A program made the position numbers and the translations under genes. From the NCBI GenBank assembly GCA_900759445.1, contig CAAEVH010000002.1, forward strand, positions 62,001 to 126,000: 64,000 bases of DNA, written 5' to 3'. This stretch comes from an uncultured Raoultella sp. GTDB taxonomy: Bacteria; Pseudomonadota; Gammaproteobacteria; Enterobacterales; Enterobacteriaceae. Below the pieces are notes generated by a model. The model was not told where the DNA came from. It saw only the letters and a program-made list of their open reading frames with translations, and did no database searches. Shown in pieces: positions 8,296-19,481 of this stretch; the first letter of the stretch is position 1, and every line of letters starts with the position of its first letter.

Positions 8296-9114
8296 ATGGA
8301 GCTTACCGCCGTTTCCGCTACCCAGTTCAGCGTTGCGCAACTCACGACGATCCTCAGCGACTGTTTTGAAGATTACCTGGTGCCGGTTTCGCTGCCGCTG
8401 GCGGTGTTCGTTCAGCGCTTCAGCTCTGAGGGGCTGAGCCTGCTTGATTCTTGCGTCTGGCTGGATGGCGAGACGCCGGCGGCAATCGCCATCGTGGCCC
8501 GGCGCGGCGATGAGGCGAGGCTGGCGGCTTTTGCTGTGCGTCCGGCCTGGCGTGGAAAAGGCATGGGCCGTCGGCTGATGACACCGCTCATGACCTCGCT
8601 ACGCGAGCAGGGCGTGCGGCGGATGTGGCTGGAGGTGATCCGCGAAAACTATGCGGCGGTGGCGCTGTACCAGTCGTTAGGCTTTGTTGTACATCATGGG
8701 CTATGCGGATTTGTCAGTACCCGGGCAGAGGATGCCGCGGCAGCGGTGCTGGAAGAGGGCGATGTGCTCCCTCTGCTGCGCAGAGCCGGAGCGGAGATCA
8801 ATGGTCGTCTGCCGTGGCTGATGGACCCGTTTACCTTCGCTACGCTGCCATGCCGGACGCTCACTCTGAATCAGCAGGCTTTTGCGGTGCTGGCAACCTT
8901 AACCTCCACGCCGCAGCTACAGTTTTTGTGGGTTGAGCCCTCCGTTCGCGGCCGCGGACTGGCGCATGAGATGCTGAGGGCGTTGGCCCGGCAGTTCCCC
9001 GGCCTGAGTACTTCGGTGATCATTCCCGAATCATTTACGCCGCTGTTTAGCGCGGCGGGGTATGCGACCCTGGCGCTAAAGCAGTATGAGATGTGCGTGG
9101 AGTTCAGCGGGTAA
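8296..9114 (+). CDS. Tandem GNAT-domain acetyltransferase
   Basis: The 272-residue protein appears to contain two GNAT folds. The N-terminal one has RGKGMG (86-91) and ENYAAVALYQSLGF. The C-terminal one has RGRGLA (218-223) after a beta strand (LQFLWVEP). The GGGAGAAATGT stretch before the ATG provides a ribosome site. It is divergent from the neighbouring single-domain GNAT. No substrate can be deduced; peptide, amine or drug acetylation are all possible. Confidence 0.75.
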   Translation: MELTAVSATQFSVAQLTTILSDCFEDYLVPVSLPLAVFVQRFSSEGLSLLDSCVWLDGETPAAIAIVARRGDEARLAAFAVRPAWRGKGMGRRLMTPLMTSLREQGVRRMWLEVIRENYAAVALYQSLGFVVHHGLCGFVSTRAEDAAAAVLEEGDVLPLLRRAGAEINGRLPWLMDPFTFATLPCRTLTLNQQAFAVLATLTSTPQLQFLWVEPSVRGRGLAHEMLRALARQFPGLSTSVIIPESFTPLFSAAGYATLALKQYEMCVEFSG

Positions 9115-9139
9115 CCGCCTGCCGAATGCTAGCGAATGC

Positions 9140-9166
9140 GCCCCGGTTCAGGTCATGAGCCGGGGC
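9140..9166. terminator. GC-rich hairpin between convergent genes
   Basis: GCCCCGG (9140-9146) pairs with CCGGGGC (9160-9166). It sits between the convergent tandem-GNAT gene and opgB. There is no T-tract, so intrinsic termination is uncertain. Confidence 0.4.
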
Positions 9167-9173
9167 GGCAGAG

Positions 9174-11465
9174 TTAACCGTCGCTTTTTACCACTTTAAG
9201 ATCCACCATGCCGATTCCCAGCTGACGCGGCGCGTGGCCAAGGATATTCCCTTCGTTGGTGGACTGCGGATCCGGCGGGACGATAATCAACGTATCGCTG
9301 CGCGACGGGTTGTCGAAATGCAGCGTGGTGGTGGAGACCTCGTTGGCCAGGGTGAGGATCTGTTCGCTGTTGCCCACGCGGACCGGGATCGGTTTATTGG
9401 CGTTCGGCCCGTAGGCTTTGGCGGTAATCACCAGATCGAATTTTTCCGGTAGCGGTTCTTTATATTCAATCTTCACTTCGCTGCCGAGCTGGGCGTTGGA
9501 CCAGCGGCCCCACGATTCCGGGCGGGAAATCCCGCTGAACTGCCTGACCTCTTCCGGCGCGCCGGCAACGTTAAAGACAAAGCTGTCGGCTTTGTAACGA
9601 ATATCGTTATCGACGATCTTCAGGGTATCGACGTTGCCTTTGTAGCGCTCCATATCGATAACGGTATCTTTAAACGCCGTTTTTCCCTGCCACCGGGGCT
9701 TATCAACATGCTGCACCTTCTGTTCGCCGCCGAGCTGGCCCTGGGAAACGCACCAGTCGGTGGAGAGTGCCAGTTCAGAGGACCACAGCTGGCCCATTTT
9801 GTAGCAGCGATCGATCCACACGAAGTTATCCCGTGGGGCAAAATCGGCCAGCTGGAAGCGCAGCGGGGCGGAATATTCGCTCTCCGGCAGCGGCTCAACG
9901 CGTTTATCGGATACCCGCAGCAGCAGGGGGAGGCGGAAATGGCTGCCGGAGAATGAGATGGTGTTCTTTTGGCTGTCGATGGTGAAGTCTTTCATCTCTT
10001 TCGGGAAGTTCCACAGGCGGATGATATCCGGTTTCCATGCCAGCACTTTCTCTTTCATATTCATGAAAATACCGGACAGCGATTGCCCGGACAGGCTGCT
10101 GCGGCCCAGACCGATAAAGTTATCGCCGCCAAGGATGTCCAGCACCGTGGCGCCGTTGTCCATGGTATTGCGCTTCACGGCCAGCGTCTCCTGCTGCGGC
10201 TGGTCGCCGCGCAGAACAAAGAACAGGTTGCTGCGATCCTGCTTGTTGAGATAGTCCCAGGCGGTGTTTTTCATCGCCAGATGATCGGAAGAGACCACGA
10301 TGACCGTATTTTTGAAATACGGGGAGGCTTTGATTTTCTCAATCAACGCCGCGATATGCTCCTGACTACAGGTGACCGCGCTAAAGGAGAGGTTCTTTTT
10401 CCCGCCGATATCATAGCTTTTACGCTGGCAGGTGCGGGAGATAAAGCCGTCCGGATGGTGGGTGTCGACCGTCAGCGCAAAGAGCGAGAAGCGTTTACCG
10501 GATTGAGAAAGCTCTTCGAATTTTTTCCAGGTTTCATCCAGAACGGTGTCATCATAGAAGCCCCAGTCATTGCGGTAAGCGGGGTCGGCAACCGTGCTTT
10601 TCAGCTCTTCAGCGCCGTACAGGTAGTCAAAACCGTGGGATTTCAGGAACACATCTTTGCCGGCGAAACGCAGGTTGGCGCCCTGCACGAAATAGTTTTC
10701 ATAGCCGGAGTTTTTCAGAATGTCACCGAGGCAGATATTCTGCGGGAAGAAGCTGGAGACCGAGGCGGAGGCGTTGCCTTCAAACGGCGCAAACAGCGGA
10801 ATGCCGCACTGGGAAGCCACCATGCCGGCGATGGTGTAATCGGTACCCGGAAGCTGGGTGGTGTTGCTGAAATCGAGTCCTTCGTTTTTTAGTTTGCCGA
10901 GTTCGGGCGTCAGGTCGGGAAAGGCGTCGTTATCAAAATAGGTGCGTTCGAGGCTTTCCCCGTAGATATAGACCAGGTTCAGCTTCGGGTTCGGAATGCT
11001 CTTCGCCGGCTCTTTGTAATAGGCGATAAAATCGGGATCGCCGTCGCGGGACTGCGATTTGACCAGTTCGCTGATTTGACGAAACGCCGGGCTGGCATCC
11101 ACGGAGGCCAGCGCCAGCACCAGCGCCAGCAGGCTGTAGCCGAAGTGATGAGGATGGTGGAGGCGACGGCGCAACACCCATCCCAGCGCGCTGAATACGG
11201 TCACCAGCGCCGCCACCAGCCCGACGCCGGGAAGAATATATTTACTGACGCCGGCCCCGGTCAGGCTGTTGGTCAACGTATAGAGGACCGCGTCGTTAAT
11301 ACCGTCCCCGGTGAAGTAGTCGCTGGCATAGAGGGTAATATTAAGAACCACAAACAGCCCCAGCACCGTTAACGTGGCGGCAAACCACCAGGTGTTACGA
11401 CCGGCTTTTAAGGCATAAATCACCACCGAGGTGAGGAACAAGGCGATGGATAACAACTCTGACAC
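9174..11465 (-). CDS. opgB: Phosphoglycerol transferase I (OpgB/MdoB)
   Basis: The 763-residue protein matches E. coli OpgB in length and almost residue for residue. It transfers sn-1-phosphoglycerol from phosphatidylglycerol to osmoregulated periplasmic glucans. Four N-terminal membrane segments lie within about the first 125 residues. A large periplasmic alkaline-phosphatase/sulfatase-like domain follows, with the metal/nucleophile region around [15 protein letters not shown] and a VVSSDH motif. The gene is transcribed away from a 256-bp region shared with yjjA. It is monocistronic here. Confidence 0.96.
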   Translation of the reverse strand: MSELLSIALFLTSVVIYALKAGRNTWWFAATLTVLGLFVVLNITLYASDYFTGDGINDAVLYTLTNSLTGAGVSKYILPGVGLVAALVTVFSALGWVLRRRLHHPHHFGYSLLALVLALASVDASPAFRQISELVKSQSRDGDPDFIAYYKEPAKSIPNPKLNLVYIYGESLERTYFDNDAFPDLTPELGKLKNEGLDFSNTTQLPGTDYTIAGMVASQCGIPLFAPFEGNASASVSSFFPQNICLGDILKNSGYENYFVQGANLRFAGKDVFLKSHGFDYLYGAEELKSTVADPAYRNDWGFYDDTVLDETWKKFEELSQSGKRFSLFALTVDTHHPDGFISRTCQRKSYDIGGKKNLSFSAVTCSQEHIAALIEKIKASPYFKNTVIVVSSDHLAMKNTAWDYLNKQDRSNLFFVLRGDQPQQETLAVKRNTMDNGATVLDILGGDNFIGLGRSSLSGQSLSGIFMNMKEKVLAWKPDIIRLWNFPKEMKDFTIDSQKNTISFSGSHFRLPLLLRVSDKRVEPLPESEYSAPLRFQLADFAPRDNFVWIDRCYKMGQLWSSELALSTDWCVSQGQLGGEQKVQHVDKPRWQGKTAFKDTVIDMERYKGNVDTLKIVDNDIRYKADSFVFNVAGAPEEVRQFSGISRPESWGRWSNAQLGSEVKIEYKEPLPEKFDLVITAKAYGPNANKPIPVRVGNSEQILTLANEVSTTTLHFDNPSRSDTLIIVPPDPQSTNEGNILGHAPRQLGIGMVDLKVVKSDG

Positions 11466-11524
11466 AATTCATCCTCATTAGCGCCAGTTGACCGCTGGCA
11501 GGATAGACTATTTTCCACGCTACA

Positions 11525-11558
11525 CTGTAATTGCAGTGCCATATGGCTGCAATTGTAG
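11525..11558. promoter_or_regulatory. Interrupted palindrome upstream of opgB
   Basis: The arms CTGTAATTGCAG and TGCAATTGTAG flank a central perfect palindrome GCCATATGGC. It lies about 60-95 bp upstream of the opgB start. It could be an operator or an mRNA hairpin; no regulator is identified. Confidence 0.35.
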
Positions 11559-11721
11559 AGTCATGAAACTGTGCAGTAGTTCAGAATTGGTTTAGAAATG
11601 GTCATTTTTGATCGGGGTCACATCCCTCAACCACGGGATTGTGTGCTGAAGAATGACGAAAATCATGGCTGCGGCCGCGTTAACAGCGCTAAGGCAGTAA
11701 ACGCGGCGTCAGTGAAAAAAA

Positions 11722-12231
11722 TCAGGAGAGGAAGTTAACGCCCTGTTTTAAGACCAGATCGCAGGCTTTGGTTTTTACTTTCTCCGCCAGCGGGCTGCTG
11801 CCGAGCGTGTTGAGGTTCAGCTGCTGACCGCTATTATTGCTCAGAAGCCCCTGCAACCCTTCCAGATAGCTGGTGTCCTCTTTCTGTTTTTCCGGCGTGC
11901 TGAGGCCGAGTTTATCCAGAACCTGATTTTTGACGTTTTCCGTGTTGGTGACCGAGGCCAGTTTTTGTTTGGCACAGTAGGACATAATCCCGGCGGCATT
12001 GTTCATGCTGCTGGCGGTCAGGGACTGATTGCCGCCGTTCAGCAGGCTGGTCAGCGAGGACATCGACAGGGCGCCGCTTTCCTGAGAGCCGCTCTGGCTG
12101 CTAAGCTGGCTGGCGGCGCTGGAGAGGGAGTCCTGCCAGGAAGCCGCGTGGGCGCCGGCGGTAAAAAATACGCCGGCAATCAAGGTCGTGCGGAATAAGA
12201 GTTTTGCAGATTTCATCAGTGTACTCATCAT
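11722..12231 (-). CDS. yjjA: DUF2501 secreted protein YjjA
   Basis: The 169-residue protein has an N-terminal signal peptide (LLFRTTLIAGVFFTAGAHA-A). A serine/glutamine/asparagine-rich stretch follows, then a C-terminal domain with two cysteines (SYCAKQKL and KACDLV), characteristic of DUF2501. It is probably periplasmic; its function is unknown. Its position next to dnaC is the same as in E. coli. The start could be either of the first two ATG codons or the later ATG before KSAKLL. Confidence 0.85.
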   Translation of the reverse strand: MMSTLMKSAKLLFRTTLIAGVFFTAGAHAASWQDSLSSAASQLSSQSGSQESGALSMSSLTSLLNGGNQSLTASSMNNAAGIMSYCAKQKLASVTNTENVKNQVLDKLGLSTPEKQKEDTSYLEGLQGLLSNNSGQQLNLNTLGSSPLAEKVKTKACDLVLKQGVNFLS

Positions 12232-12281
12232 GGTTACTTAAGCATTTCTGCAGTATAACCCCGGCAGGGTTCGGAAATATC

Positions 12282-13019
12282 TCAATACTCTTTGCCGGTG
12301 ACCCGATGACGATAGCTGTCCCAGTTGAAGATGACCCACAGGCTGTTGCCAAGACGCATACGATCCATGACGCGCTCGCCGAGCAGCTTGTTCATCTCGT
12401 CCATGTTGCTGTTGGTCAGCATCCCGGTCGGGCGCTTTGAGGAGGAGCGGCGATCGACGATCTGATTGATGATCACTTTTTCGTAGCGCGACTCAGTCTG
12501 CATCCCGATCTCATCGATCACCAGCAGATCGACCTTGCTCAGATCGTTAAGGAGCTGTTCTTCGCTGGTTTCCCGATTGCCAAACGTCTCTTTCATCGCC
12601 GACATAATATCAGCGACGGTGATGATCAATACCGATTTCCCGCGTAGCAGCAACTCGTTGCAAATGGCGGCAGCCAGATGGTTTTTGCCGGTGCCGGGTT
12701 TGCCGGAAAAGATGAAACTGGCGATGTTGCCATCAAACTCTTCAACGTACTGGCGTGCCCTGGACAGCGCGTTCATCTGGCCTTCGCACTCGACCCGGTA
12801 GTTTTCAAACGAACAGTTCTGGTGCAGCGGACGGATGCCGGAGCGGTTAAACGTCCGCTGCATTTTCATGGCGCGGTTTTCGCGCTCCAGCGCTTCAGAA
12901 CGCAGTTTGCCCTGCTCTTTTTGCCAGGCCAGCAGCTCTTCGCCGGTTTTAAACGCCGGTTCGACATGGGCTGGCATCATTTTTTGCAGACGCTTCATCA
13001 GGTCGCCAACGTTTTTCAT
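12282..13019 (-). CDS. dnaC: DNA replication protein DnaC (helicase loader)
   Basis: DnaC is the AAA+ ATPase that loads DnaB helicase at oriC and at restarted forks. Walker A is GKPGTGKN and Walker B is LLVIDE. The C-terminal arginine-containing region RVMDRMRLG is present. I chose the second ATG (13019) because AGAGG lies 6 nt upstream and it gives the E. coli length of 245 residues. The upstream ATG (13025) overlaps the dnaT stop and has no usable spacing. It is translationally coupled to dnaT. Confidence 0.96.
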   Translation of the reverse strand: MKNVGDLMKRLQKMMPAHVEPAFKTGEELLAWQKEQGKLRSEALERENRAMKMQRTFNRSGIRPLHQNCSFENYRVECEGQMNALSRARQYVEEFDGNIASFIFSGKPGTGKNHLAAAICNELLLRGKSVLIITVADIMSAMKETFGNRETSEEQLLNDLSKVDLLVIDEIGMQTESRYEKVIINQIVDRRSSSKRPTGMLTNSNMDEMNKLLGERVMDRMRLGNSLWVIFNWDSYRHRVTGKEY

Positions 13020-13021
13020 GC

Positions 13022-13561
13022 TCATCCTCTGAAACCTCGTGGAATATGGCTATCCGGTTCGCTGACCGTATTCACATCGCGCCGCGGCTGGCCGCCGTTG
13101 CTGGCCCGGCCGATCTGTACGCTGCGCGCCAGCTTTTGCTGCCATTGCACATGATGAAAGACTTTGCCTTCCGCCTGCCAGTAGGCGACAAACGCCGCCA
13201 GCTCTTCCGGCGTCACCGGTTGGCTGAGGGCGATGCCCCAGAGCGCGGCCATGCGCTGGAAATCCGCGTCCGGCTGCCAGTCGGCATACATGGCGAATTT
13301 CCCCACGGGGATAGCGGTTGGCGCTGCGCTGGGTTCGTCGAAAAACTGCGTATCGAGCGCAACATCGCTGCCGGGGCGAGCCAGTTTTGCTTCCAGTTCC
13401 AGCAGCTGCGCCAGGCGTTCCGGCGTGAGCGCGTAAAACGCCGGGGCATTGTTGGCAAAAACGGCAACCGCGCCGCTGGCCGATTTTGCGAGAACGGCCG
13501 CGTGGTCCTGAATAAAATCATCCAGGCCGCTAAAATCGGTGGTTAATATTCGCGAAGACAT
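13022..13561 (-). CDS. dnaT: Primosomal protein DnaT (protein i)
   Basis: The 179-residue protein matches E. coli DnaT in length and sequence (start [20 protein letters not shown]). It works with PriA/PriB in replication restart, stabilising the complex to which DnaC delivers DnaB. It is the first gene of the dnaTC operon. The N-terminal half mediates oligomerisation and the C-terminal half binds single-stranded DNA in the family. Confidence 0.96.
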   Translation of the reverse strand: MSSRILTTDFSGLDDFIQDHAAVLAKSASGAVAVFANNAPAFYALTPERLAQLLELEAKLARPGSDVALDTQFFDEPSAAPTAIPVGKFAMYADWQPDADFQRMAALWGIALSQPVTPEELAAFVAYWQAEGKVFHHVQWQQKLARSVQIGRASNGGQPRRDVNTVSEPDSHIPRGFRG

Positions 13562-13657
13562 AACACTATCTCAATTCTGAACAACAATAGAGAGGGGTCA
13601 TCGCCCCCGGATACCTGTCGTCTTTCAGGCGCTTTATTGCTGACTACGGGCGTTAAT

Positions 13658-13687
13658 CCGACCCGCTGGCTTCAGGCAGCGGGTCGG
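13658..13687 (-). terminator. Strong hairpin between yjjB and dnaT
   Basis: An 11-bp perfect stem, CCGACCCGCTG (13658-13668) with CAGCGGGTCGG (13677-13687), has an 8-nt loop. It lies after yjjB and before dnaT on the minus strand. There is no T-run, so it may attenuate or protect rather than fully terminate. Confidence 0.5.
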
Positions 13688-13762
13688 GATCGCCTCTGCT
13701 GTCGCAGTAAAGCAAACTGAAATCCATTGGCTATAGTAGCACAGCGTCGGGCCAAATCCCTG

Positions 13763-14236
13763 CTATACCCGTGGGCGCTTACGGTACAGCCAGAGACCCG
13801 GAATGGAAAGACCGATAGAGAGGGCGCCAACGATGGAGGAGGCCTTGAGGAAATTACTCAGCAGCATGATCATCATCTCTTCCGAGTAGCCAAAATGGCT
13901 GATTTTCACCGCCGAGATCATTGCCGTATAGGCGGAAATTCCGGGGAACATCGGGATCACGGCCGCGACGGTGAAAATTTTGGGATGCGCCAGGTACCAG
14001 CGGGACCATTGAATGCCGATGCTGCCAACCAGCAGAGCGGCGAGGAACGTTGCCCACTCAATATTGAACCCTGCGGTCATCATCACCATGCGTGAACCGT
14101 GGCCGATTGCTCCCAGCAGCGCACACCAGCGCAGCGCGCGCTGCGGTACGTTAAACACCATAGCAAACCCGGCGGCCGGAATGGCCGACAGCGCCATATC
14201 CTGAAGCAGCGTGAACAGATACGAAATTATGCCCAT
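13763..14236 (-). CDS. yjjB: YjjB, ThrE-type succinate exporter subunit
   Basis: The ATG at 14236 ([14 protein letters not shown]) gives 157 residues, as in E. coli. The reading frame extends five codons upstream, but that start is less likely. It is a four-helix membrane protein of the ThrE_2/DUF3815 group. YjjP and YjjB together form a split ThrE-like exporter reported to export succinate in E. coli. The start overlaps the end of yjjP by 10 bp, which suggests coupled translation and a fixed ratio of the two subunits. Confidence 0.92.
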   Translation of the reverse strand: MGIISYLFTLLQDMALSAIPAAGFAMVFNVPQRALRWCALLGAIGHGSRMVMMTAGFNIEWATFLAALLVGSIGIQWSRWYLAHPKIFTVAAVIPMFPGISAYTAMISAVKISHFGYSEEMMIMLLSNFLKASSIVGALSIGLSIPGLWLYRKRPRV

Positions 14237-15003
14237 CCGCGTAGCCCCCACATGGTCATTGCCATCACCACGCCAATGCAGGTGGCCAGCGTCAGCAGGC
14301 TGGCCAGCGCCCAGCGCGCCAGGCCGGTATTGATATGCCCTTTAAACATATCCGCAACGGCGTTAATCAGAGGGAAGCCGGGCACCAGCAGCAGCACGCT
14401 GGCGGCCATCGCCACCGTTGACGTGTTGGTAAAGGCGGGAAGGCGCAGCATCAACCCGGAGATGGTGGTGGCGACAAAGGCGGTGATACAGAAGTTTATC
14501 TGCGGATGCATCGAGCGATGGGTCAGGAGCTGGCGAATATACATGGCGATAGTGCTGGCGCAGAAGGTGACCAGCGCACCGTCCCAGCCGCCGTTGTTGA
14601 GCTTGCAGAAACAGGCGCAGGAGAGTCCCACCATCAGAACCACCAGCCAGCGCGGATAGCGCAGCGGCTTAATCTGCGTAAAGCGCTTCTCCACATCTTT
14701 ATAATCCAGCAGCTTATGCTCGGCCATAATCACAATATGCTGCACTTCCGTCACTACGTGCATATTGATGCCGCGATCGACGTTTTTACGCGTAGAGGTC
14801 AGGCACTCGCCGTCTTTAATCGTCGTGAGCACAATTGCATTCGAGGAGATGGCGCTTTCAACGCTGTCCATGCCGAGCGCCCGCCCCAGACGAGTCGAGA
14901 GCTCCTCAACCAGCGCGCTCTCTGCGCCATGCTGTAACAAGAAAAGTCCACACTGAATACATAGTCGCGTAATTGTGCGCTGAACTGCCCGATCTGCTTG
15001 CAT
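14227..15003 (-). CDS. yjjP: YjjP, ThrE-type succinate exporter subunit
   Basis: The 258-residue protein contains the cytoplasmic ThrE N-terminal domain ([18 protein letters not shown]) and five or so C-terminal membrane helices. It pairs with YjjB. In E. coli yjjP is reported to be repressed by H-NS and induced anaerobically; no such site was identified here. It diverges from pobA across a 286-bp region. Confidence 0.92.
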   Translation of the reverse strand: MQADRAVQRTITRLCIQCGLFLLQHGAESALVEELSTRLGRALGMDSVESAISSNAIVLTTIKDGECLTSTRKNVDRGINMHVVTEVQHIVIMAEHKLLDYKDVEKRFTQIKPLRYPRWLVVLMVGLSCACFCKLNNGGWDGALVTFCASTIAMYIRQLLTHRSMHPQINFCITAFVATTISGLMLRLPAFTNTSTVAMAASVLLLVPGFPLINAVADMFKGHINTGLARWALASLLTLATCIGVVMAMTMWGLRGWA

Positions 15004-16474
<1,471 letters not shown>

Positions 16475-16496
16475 GGAATCAACAGCTGGAGTTGTC

Positions 16497-17366
16497 ATGC
16501 AGGACACCAATACCGTTCCCGTTTTTAAATTGTATGGCGAAGAGCGCGACTGGCCCACGCCCGATCTCCTGCACTGCGAGTCGATTGTGCAGCGCAGCAG
16601 CCTGTATGAGTGGCATATCCGCATGCATCAGCATGCGGAGATGGTGCAGCTGCTCTATTTACATAAAGGCAGGGCGGAGATCGAAATTGAAGGGACAACT
16701 ACCGTGATGACCGAATCCTGTATTCAGGTGGTACCGGCGTTGTGCATTCATGGGTTTCGTTTTTCACCCGGCACTCAGGGTTATGTTCTGTCGCTGGCGC
16801 TGCCGCTGCTCAGCCATTTTGAACGCCAGTTTGGCCGTCAGCTTGATGTTCTCGCTCAGCCGCAGTGCGTGCCCGTAAAGCACTCCCGCGGGCATATCCG
16901 TGCGCTGTTTACGGCACTACGGGAAGAGTATTGCGAAGAGCTGGATGCCCGGGAAATGATGCTGCACTCGCTCTTAGGCGCGCTGCTGGTTTGGCTGAAC
17001 CGGCAGTGCCTCCCGACGTCGGTCGCCGAAGGGAAAGCGGAACGAAAGCGCAGCGTCATGCGTCATTTCTCCCGCCTTATTGAAAGCCATTACCGGGAAC
17101 ATCTGCCGCTGGCAGAATATGCCCGCCAGGTTGGGCTGTCGGCGACGCACCTCAATTATTTGTGCCGTGAATTTCATGGCTGCAGTGCTCTGGGTGTTTT
17201 GCACCAAAGACTGATGCTGGAGGCGCGGCGTAATTTGCAATATACCACGATGACTGTGACTCAACTTTCTGATTACTTAGGGTTTTCAGATGCAACTTAT
17301 TTTTCCCGTTTTTTTCGTCGCTATAGCGGCGTGTCGCCAAAAACATTCAGGAATGAAATTAAATAA
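16497..17366 (+). CDS. AraC-family regulator, probable PobR-type activator
   Basis: The ATG at 16497 (MQDTNTVPVFKLYG) has GGAG 7 bp upstream and gives 289 residues. An N-terminal cupin-like sensor includes HQHAEMVQLLYLHKG. The C-terminal AraC double HTH contains YARQVGLSATHLNYLCREF and LSDYLGFSDATYFSRFFRRYSG. AraC-type PobR/PobC proteins activate pobA with 4-hydroxybenzoate as ligand. The gene lies 22 bp after pobA on the same strand, so it may be co-transcribed. In many bacteria PobR is divergent, so regulation may differ here. Confidence 0.82.
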   Translation: MQDTNTVPVFKLYGEERDWPTPDLLHCESIVQRSSLYEWHIRMHQHAEMVQLLYLHKGRAEIEIEGTTTVMTESCIQVVPALCIHGFRFSPGTQGYVLSLALPLLSHFERQFGRQLDVLAQPQCVPVKHSRGHIRALFTALREEYCEELDAREMMLHSLLGALLVWLNRQCLPTSVAEGKAERKRSVMRHFSRLIESHYREHLPLAEYARQVGLSATHLNYLCREFHGCSALGVLHQRLMLEARRNLQYTTMTVTQLSDYLGFSDATYFSRFFRRYSGVSPKTFRNEIK

Positions 17367-17627
17367 ACTCTGATGTGATAGGTTTGCGTAATTCTTTCTA
17401 AAGTCTGCTTTCATTTTTTCTAATTTATTGTTGCTCTTTATGTATGCTAATGTCGTTTATTGCGAAGGCCAGCAATGCAATTCCCCACACTAACATTTGG
17501 TACAGAGCGTAGGGCCGAAACGTTCGCCAGGGGTGACACAGATTCACCTGGCAAAATAATATTATGGTTGCCAGGGGGCCATCTGTTTTATGCCAGACGT
17601 GAATCTTCTACAGAAAACGGAGGATTT
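17367..17627. promoter_or_regulatory. AT-rich upstream region of yjjQ-bglJ
   Basis: The 261-bp region is markedly more AT-rich than its neighbours near 17380-17460. In E. coli the yjjQ-bglJ promoter is silenced by H-NS/StpA and relieved by LeuO. The base composition here fits that mode of control, but no specific site was resolved. The reading frame of yjjQ stays open to 17460, without a convincing start. Confidence 0.4.
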
Positions 17628-18380
17628 ATGTTACCAGGACATGATCAGTACGGCATCATCATCAGCAAACTTCCGGTTATGCAGTCCGGTTTAAAAACAA
17701 TCACCAGTGAATGTCTCCCCGACTATATATTCAGCCGCTGCCGTTCGCCGGAGGAACTCACGCTAACCGAACTGGGTCGAACCCGGCTGGTCATTGTCGA
17801 CCTGTCCGGCGTTCTCAGCCAGCCTCAGGAAGTTTGTGAATATTATTGTTTTTTAATGACTCAGTATAAAGATATTCATTGGGTTTATATTATCGGACGC
17901 GCCAGCGATCGCGAGGCTCAGATATTTTTAGCTCGCGATAACAGTACATTAGTTTCCGACACGGCGCCGGTGGCACGTTTAGGTGCAGCGATATGCACGG
18001 GAGGAGCGAGGCGCCCGGAGGAGTCGTCTGCCTCCAGTACTAAAGCGACTTTTCTCAATACGCAAACCGATATGGTGTCGATGAGCCCGGAGATGGTAAG
18101 CACTTTGACTTTATCTGAACGCAAGGTTTTACGGCTGCTGGCAAAGGGCTGGGAAATTAATCAAATAGCCTTCTTATTGAAAAAAAGTAATAAAACGATT
18201 AGCGCGCAAAAGAATAGCGCCATGCGCCGTTTATCCTTGAATGGCAATGCGCAGATGTATGCCTGGATTAATAGCGAACAAGGGATGAAAGAGTTAAATA
18301 TATCCTCAGAATATGGAGAGTCGCAGGAATGGAGAAGCGTAACGAAGCGCAACGCATTGCTGTCATCGAACAGTGCGTGA
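17628..18380 (+). CDS. yjjQ: LuxR-type transcriptional regulator YjjQ
   Basis: The ATG at 17628 (MLPGHDQYGIIISK) has an ideal GGAGG 5 bp upstream and aligns with the E. coli YjjQ start. The product is 250 residues. The N-terminal half is response-regulator-like but lacks a convincing phospho-acceptor set. The LuxR HTH (LTLSERKVLRLLAKGW, then KTISAQKNSAMRRL) lies in the C-terminal third. YjjQ represses motility and capsule genes in E. coli. The 3' end overlaps bglJ by 52 bp. Confidence 0.9.
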   Translation: MLPGHDQYGIIISKLPVMQSGLKTITSECLPDYIFSRCRSPEELTLTELGRTRLVIVDLSGVLSQPQEVCEYYCFLMTQYKDIHWVYIIGRASDREAQIFLARDNSTLVSDTAPVARLGAAICTGGARRPEESSASSTKATFLNTQTDMVSMSPEMVSTLTLSERKVLRLLAKGWEINQIAFLLKKSNKTISAQKNSAMRRLSLNGNAQMYAWINSEQGMKELNISSEYGESQEWRSVTKRNALLSSNSA

Positions 18381-19006
18381 TGACCGAGACGGCGCTTCGT
18401 TTTATCTTAAACGATCGTTATAACGAAAATAGTGGCGTTCATTTTTTCAAAGATATTCAGTCATTGACGCAAACGATGAATATCAGGCATGTCACTGCGA
18501 TTATTTTTTCACTTTCCGGTCATCGTCAACTGCGACTGGAAAGTTTACTTTTTTTTCAGGAGGCTGCTTATACCCATCCGAATATTCTGCGAATTATTCT
18601 GGCGAATAGCGGAGAAGAGCGTGACTTAATTACTCAACTGGTGCCATTTCACCTGCACGGCGTGTTAAATAAATCCTGCGGTCGTGAAACGTTGCAGGAG
18701 CAGCTATTTCAGCTACTTGAGCAGCAACTCGCCCCTCTTAACGAACCAGCCAGCCGCAAGGCGCTATACGGTCATCGCCTCAGTTCAATCGAGCAAACAA
18801 TCCTTCGCTATATCGCCTGCGGCCATTCATTGTCAGAGATAGCGGTTCAGATGGACCGGAATATCAAAACCATTCATGCCCACAAATACAATGCGATGGC
18901 CAGGCTGGGCATCAGCTCAGCTCTCGGTCTGCTGAGCGCAGCCGATATTCTGATCCATCTCCCGCCGCCGTGCGGCGGAGATGCTGCGGAGGCAGGGATA
19001 GCGTAG
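18329..19006 (+). CDS. bglJ: LuxR-type regulator BglJ
   Basis: The 225-residue protein equals E. coli BglJ in length. Its C-terminal LuxR HTH includes LSEIAVQMDRNIKTIHAHKYNAMARLG. In E. coli BglJ forms heterodimers with RcsB and activates bgl and other loci independently of phosphorylation. It starts inside yjjQ (52-bp overlap), so translation is probably coupled and the two are one operon. An orphan PTS EIIC follows about 0.8 kb downstream, which may or may not be a target. Confidence 0.9.
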   Translation: MEKRNEAQRIAVIEQCVMTETALRFILNDRYNENSGVHFFKDIQSLTQTMNIRHVTAIIFSLSGHRQLRLESLLFFQEAAYTHPNILRIILANSGEERDLITQLVPFHLHGVLNKSCGRETLQEQLFQLLEQQLAPLNEPASRKALYGHRLSSIEQTILRYIACGHSLSEIAVQMDRNIKTIHAHKYNAMARLGISSALGLLSAADILIHLPPPCGGDAAEAGIA

Positions 19007-19022
19007 CTGTGCTTCAGGGATT

Positions 19023-19481
19023 CTACTGGCAAACATCAATCCAGGTGGCTTCGGTCAACTGCGCCATTCTGTCCGGTGAAATGCGTACTGCGCTATGGAT
19101 AGCGCCTGCGGCCGGTAAGACTTCCGGGTACTGTTTTAGCGAAATATCGCAGTAGATCGCCAGCGGATTTTCCAGCCCGAAAGGGCACACGCCGCCCACC
19201 GGATGCCCGGTCAATATCACCACCTCGTCACTGCTGAGCATGCGCGCTTTCGCGCCAAATGCGTCCTTCAGTTTTTTATTATCCAGCCGGGCGTTGCCGC
19301 TGGCGACGACAAGGATGACCTGTTCTTTCACTTTTAATGAAAGGGTCTTGGCGATTTGCCCAGGTTCGACATGATGCGCGGCGGCTGCCTGGGCAACGGT
19401 GGCCGTACTTTGATTCAGTTCGATGATGTCGATATCGGGGGCATGTTCGGCAAAAAACTGCCGCACGGACTGCAGGCTCAT
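19023..19481 (-). CDS. YbaK/EbsC-family aminoacyl-tRNA deacylase
   Basis: The 152-residue protein is a YbaK/ProX-like editing domain. Visible family features are the catalytic-region lysine in AKTLSLKVKEQ and the GHPVGGVCPFGL motif. Such stand-alone proteins hydrolyse mischarged tRNAs (for example Cys-tRNAPro or Ser/Thr-tRNAs). It is convergent with bglJ. It differs from E. coli, where no such gene lies between bglJ and fhuF. Which tRNA it edits is unknown. Confidence 0.8.
   Translation of the reverse strand: MSLQSVRQFFAEHAPDIDIIELNQSTATVAQAAAAHHVEPGQIAKTLSLKVKEQVILVVASGNARLDNKKLKDAFGAKARMLSSDEVVILTGHPVGGVCPFGLENPLAIYCDISLKQYPEVLPAAGAIHSAVRISPDRMAQLTEATWIDVCQ

Noticed and set aside
9969..10892. 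307-codon frame opposite opgB
   Set aside because: OpgB is intact and conserved on the other strand; the antisense frame has no family features.
17460..17627. 56-codon N-terminal extension of YjjQ
   Set aside because: GGAGG lies directly before the ATG at 17628, which aligns with E. coli YjjQ; the upstream part has no matching protein sequence.
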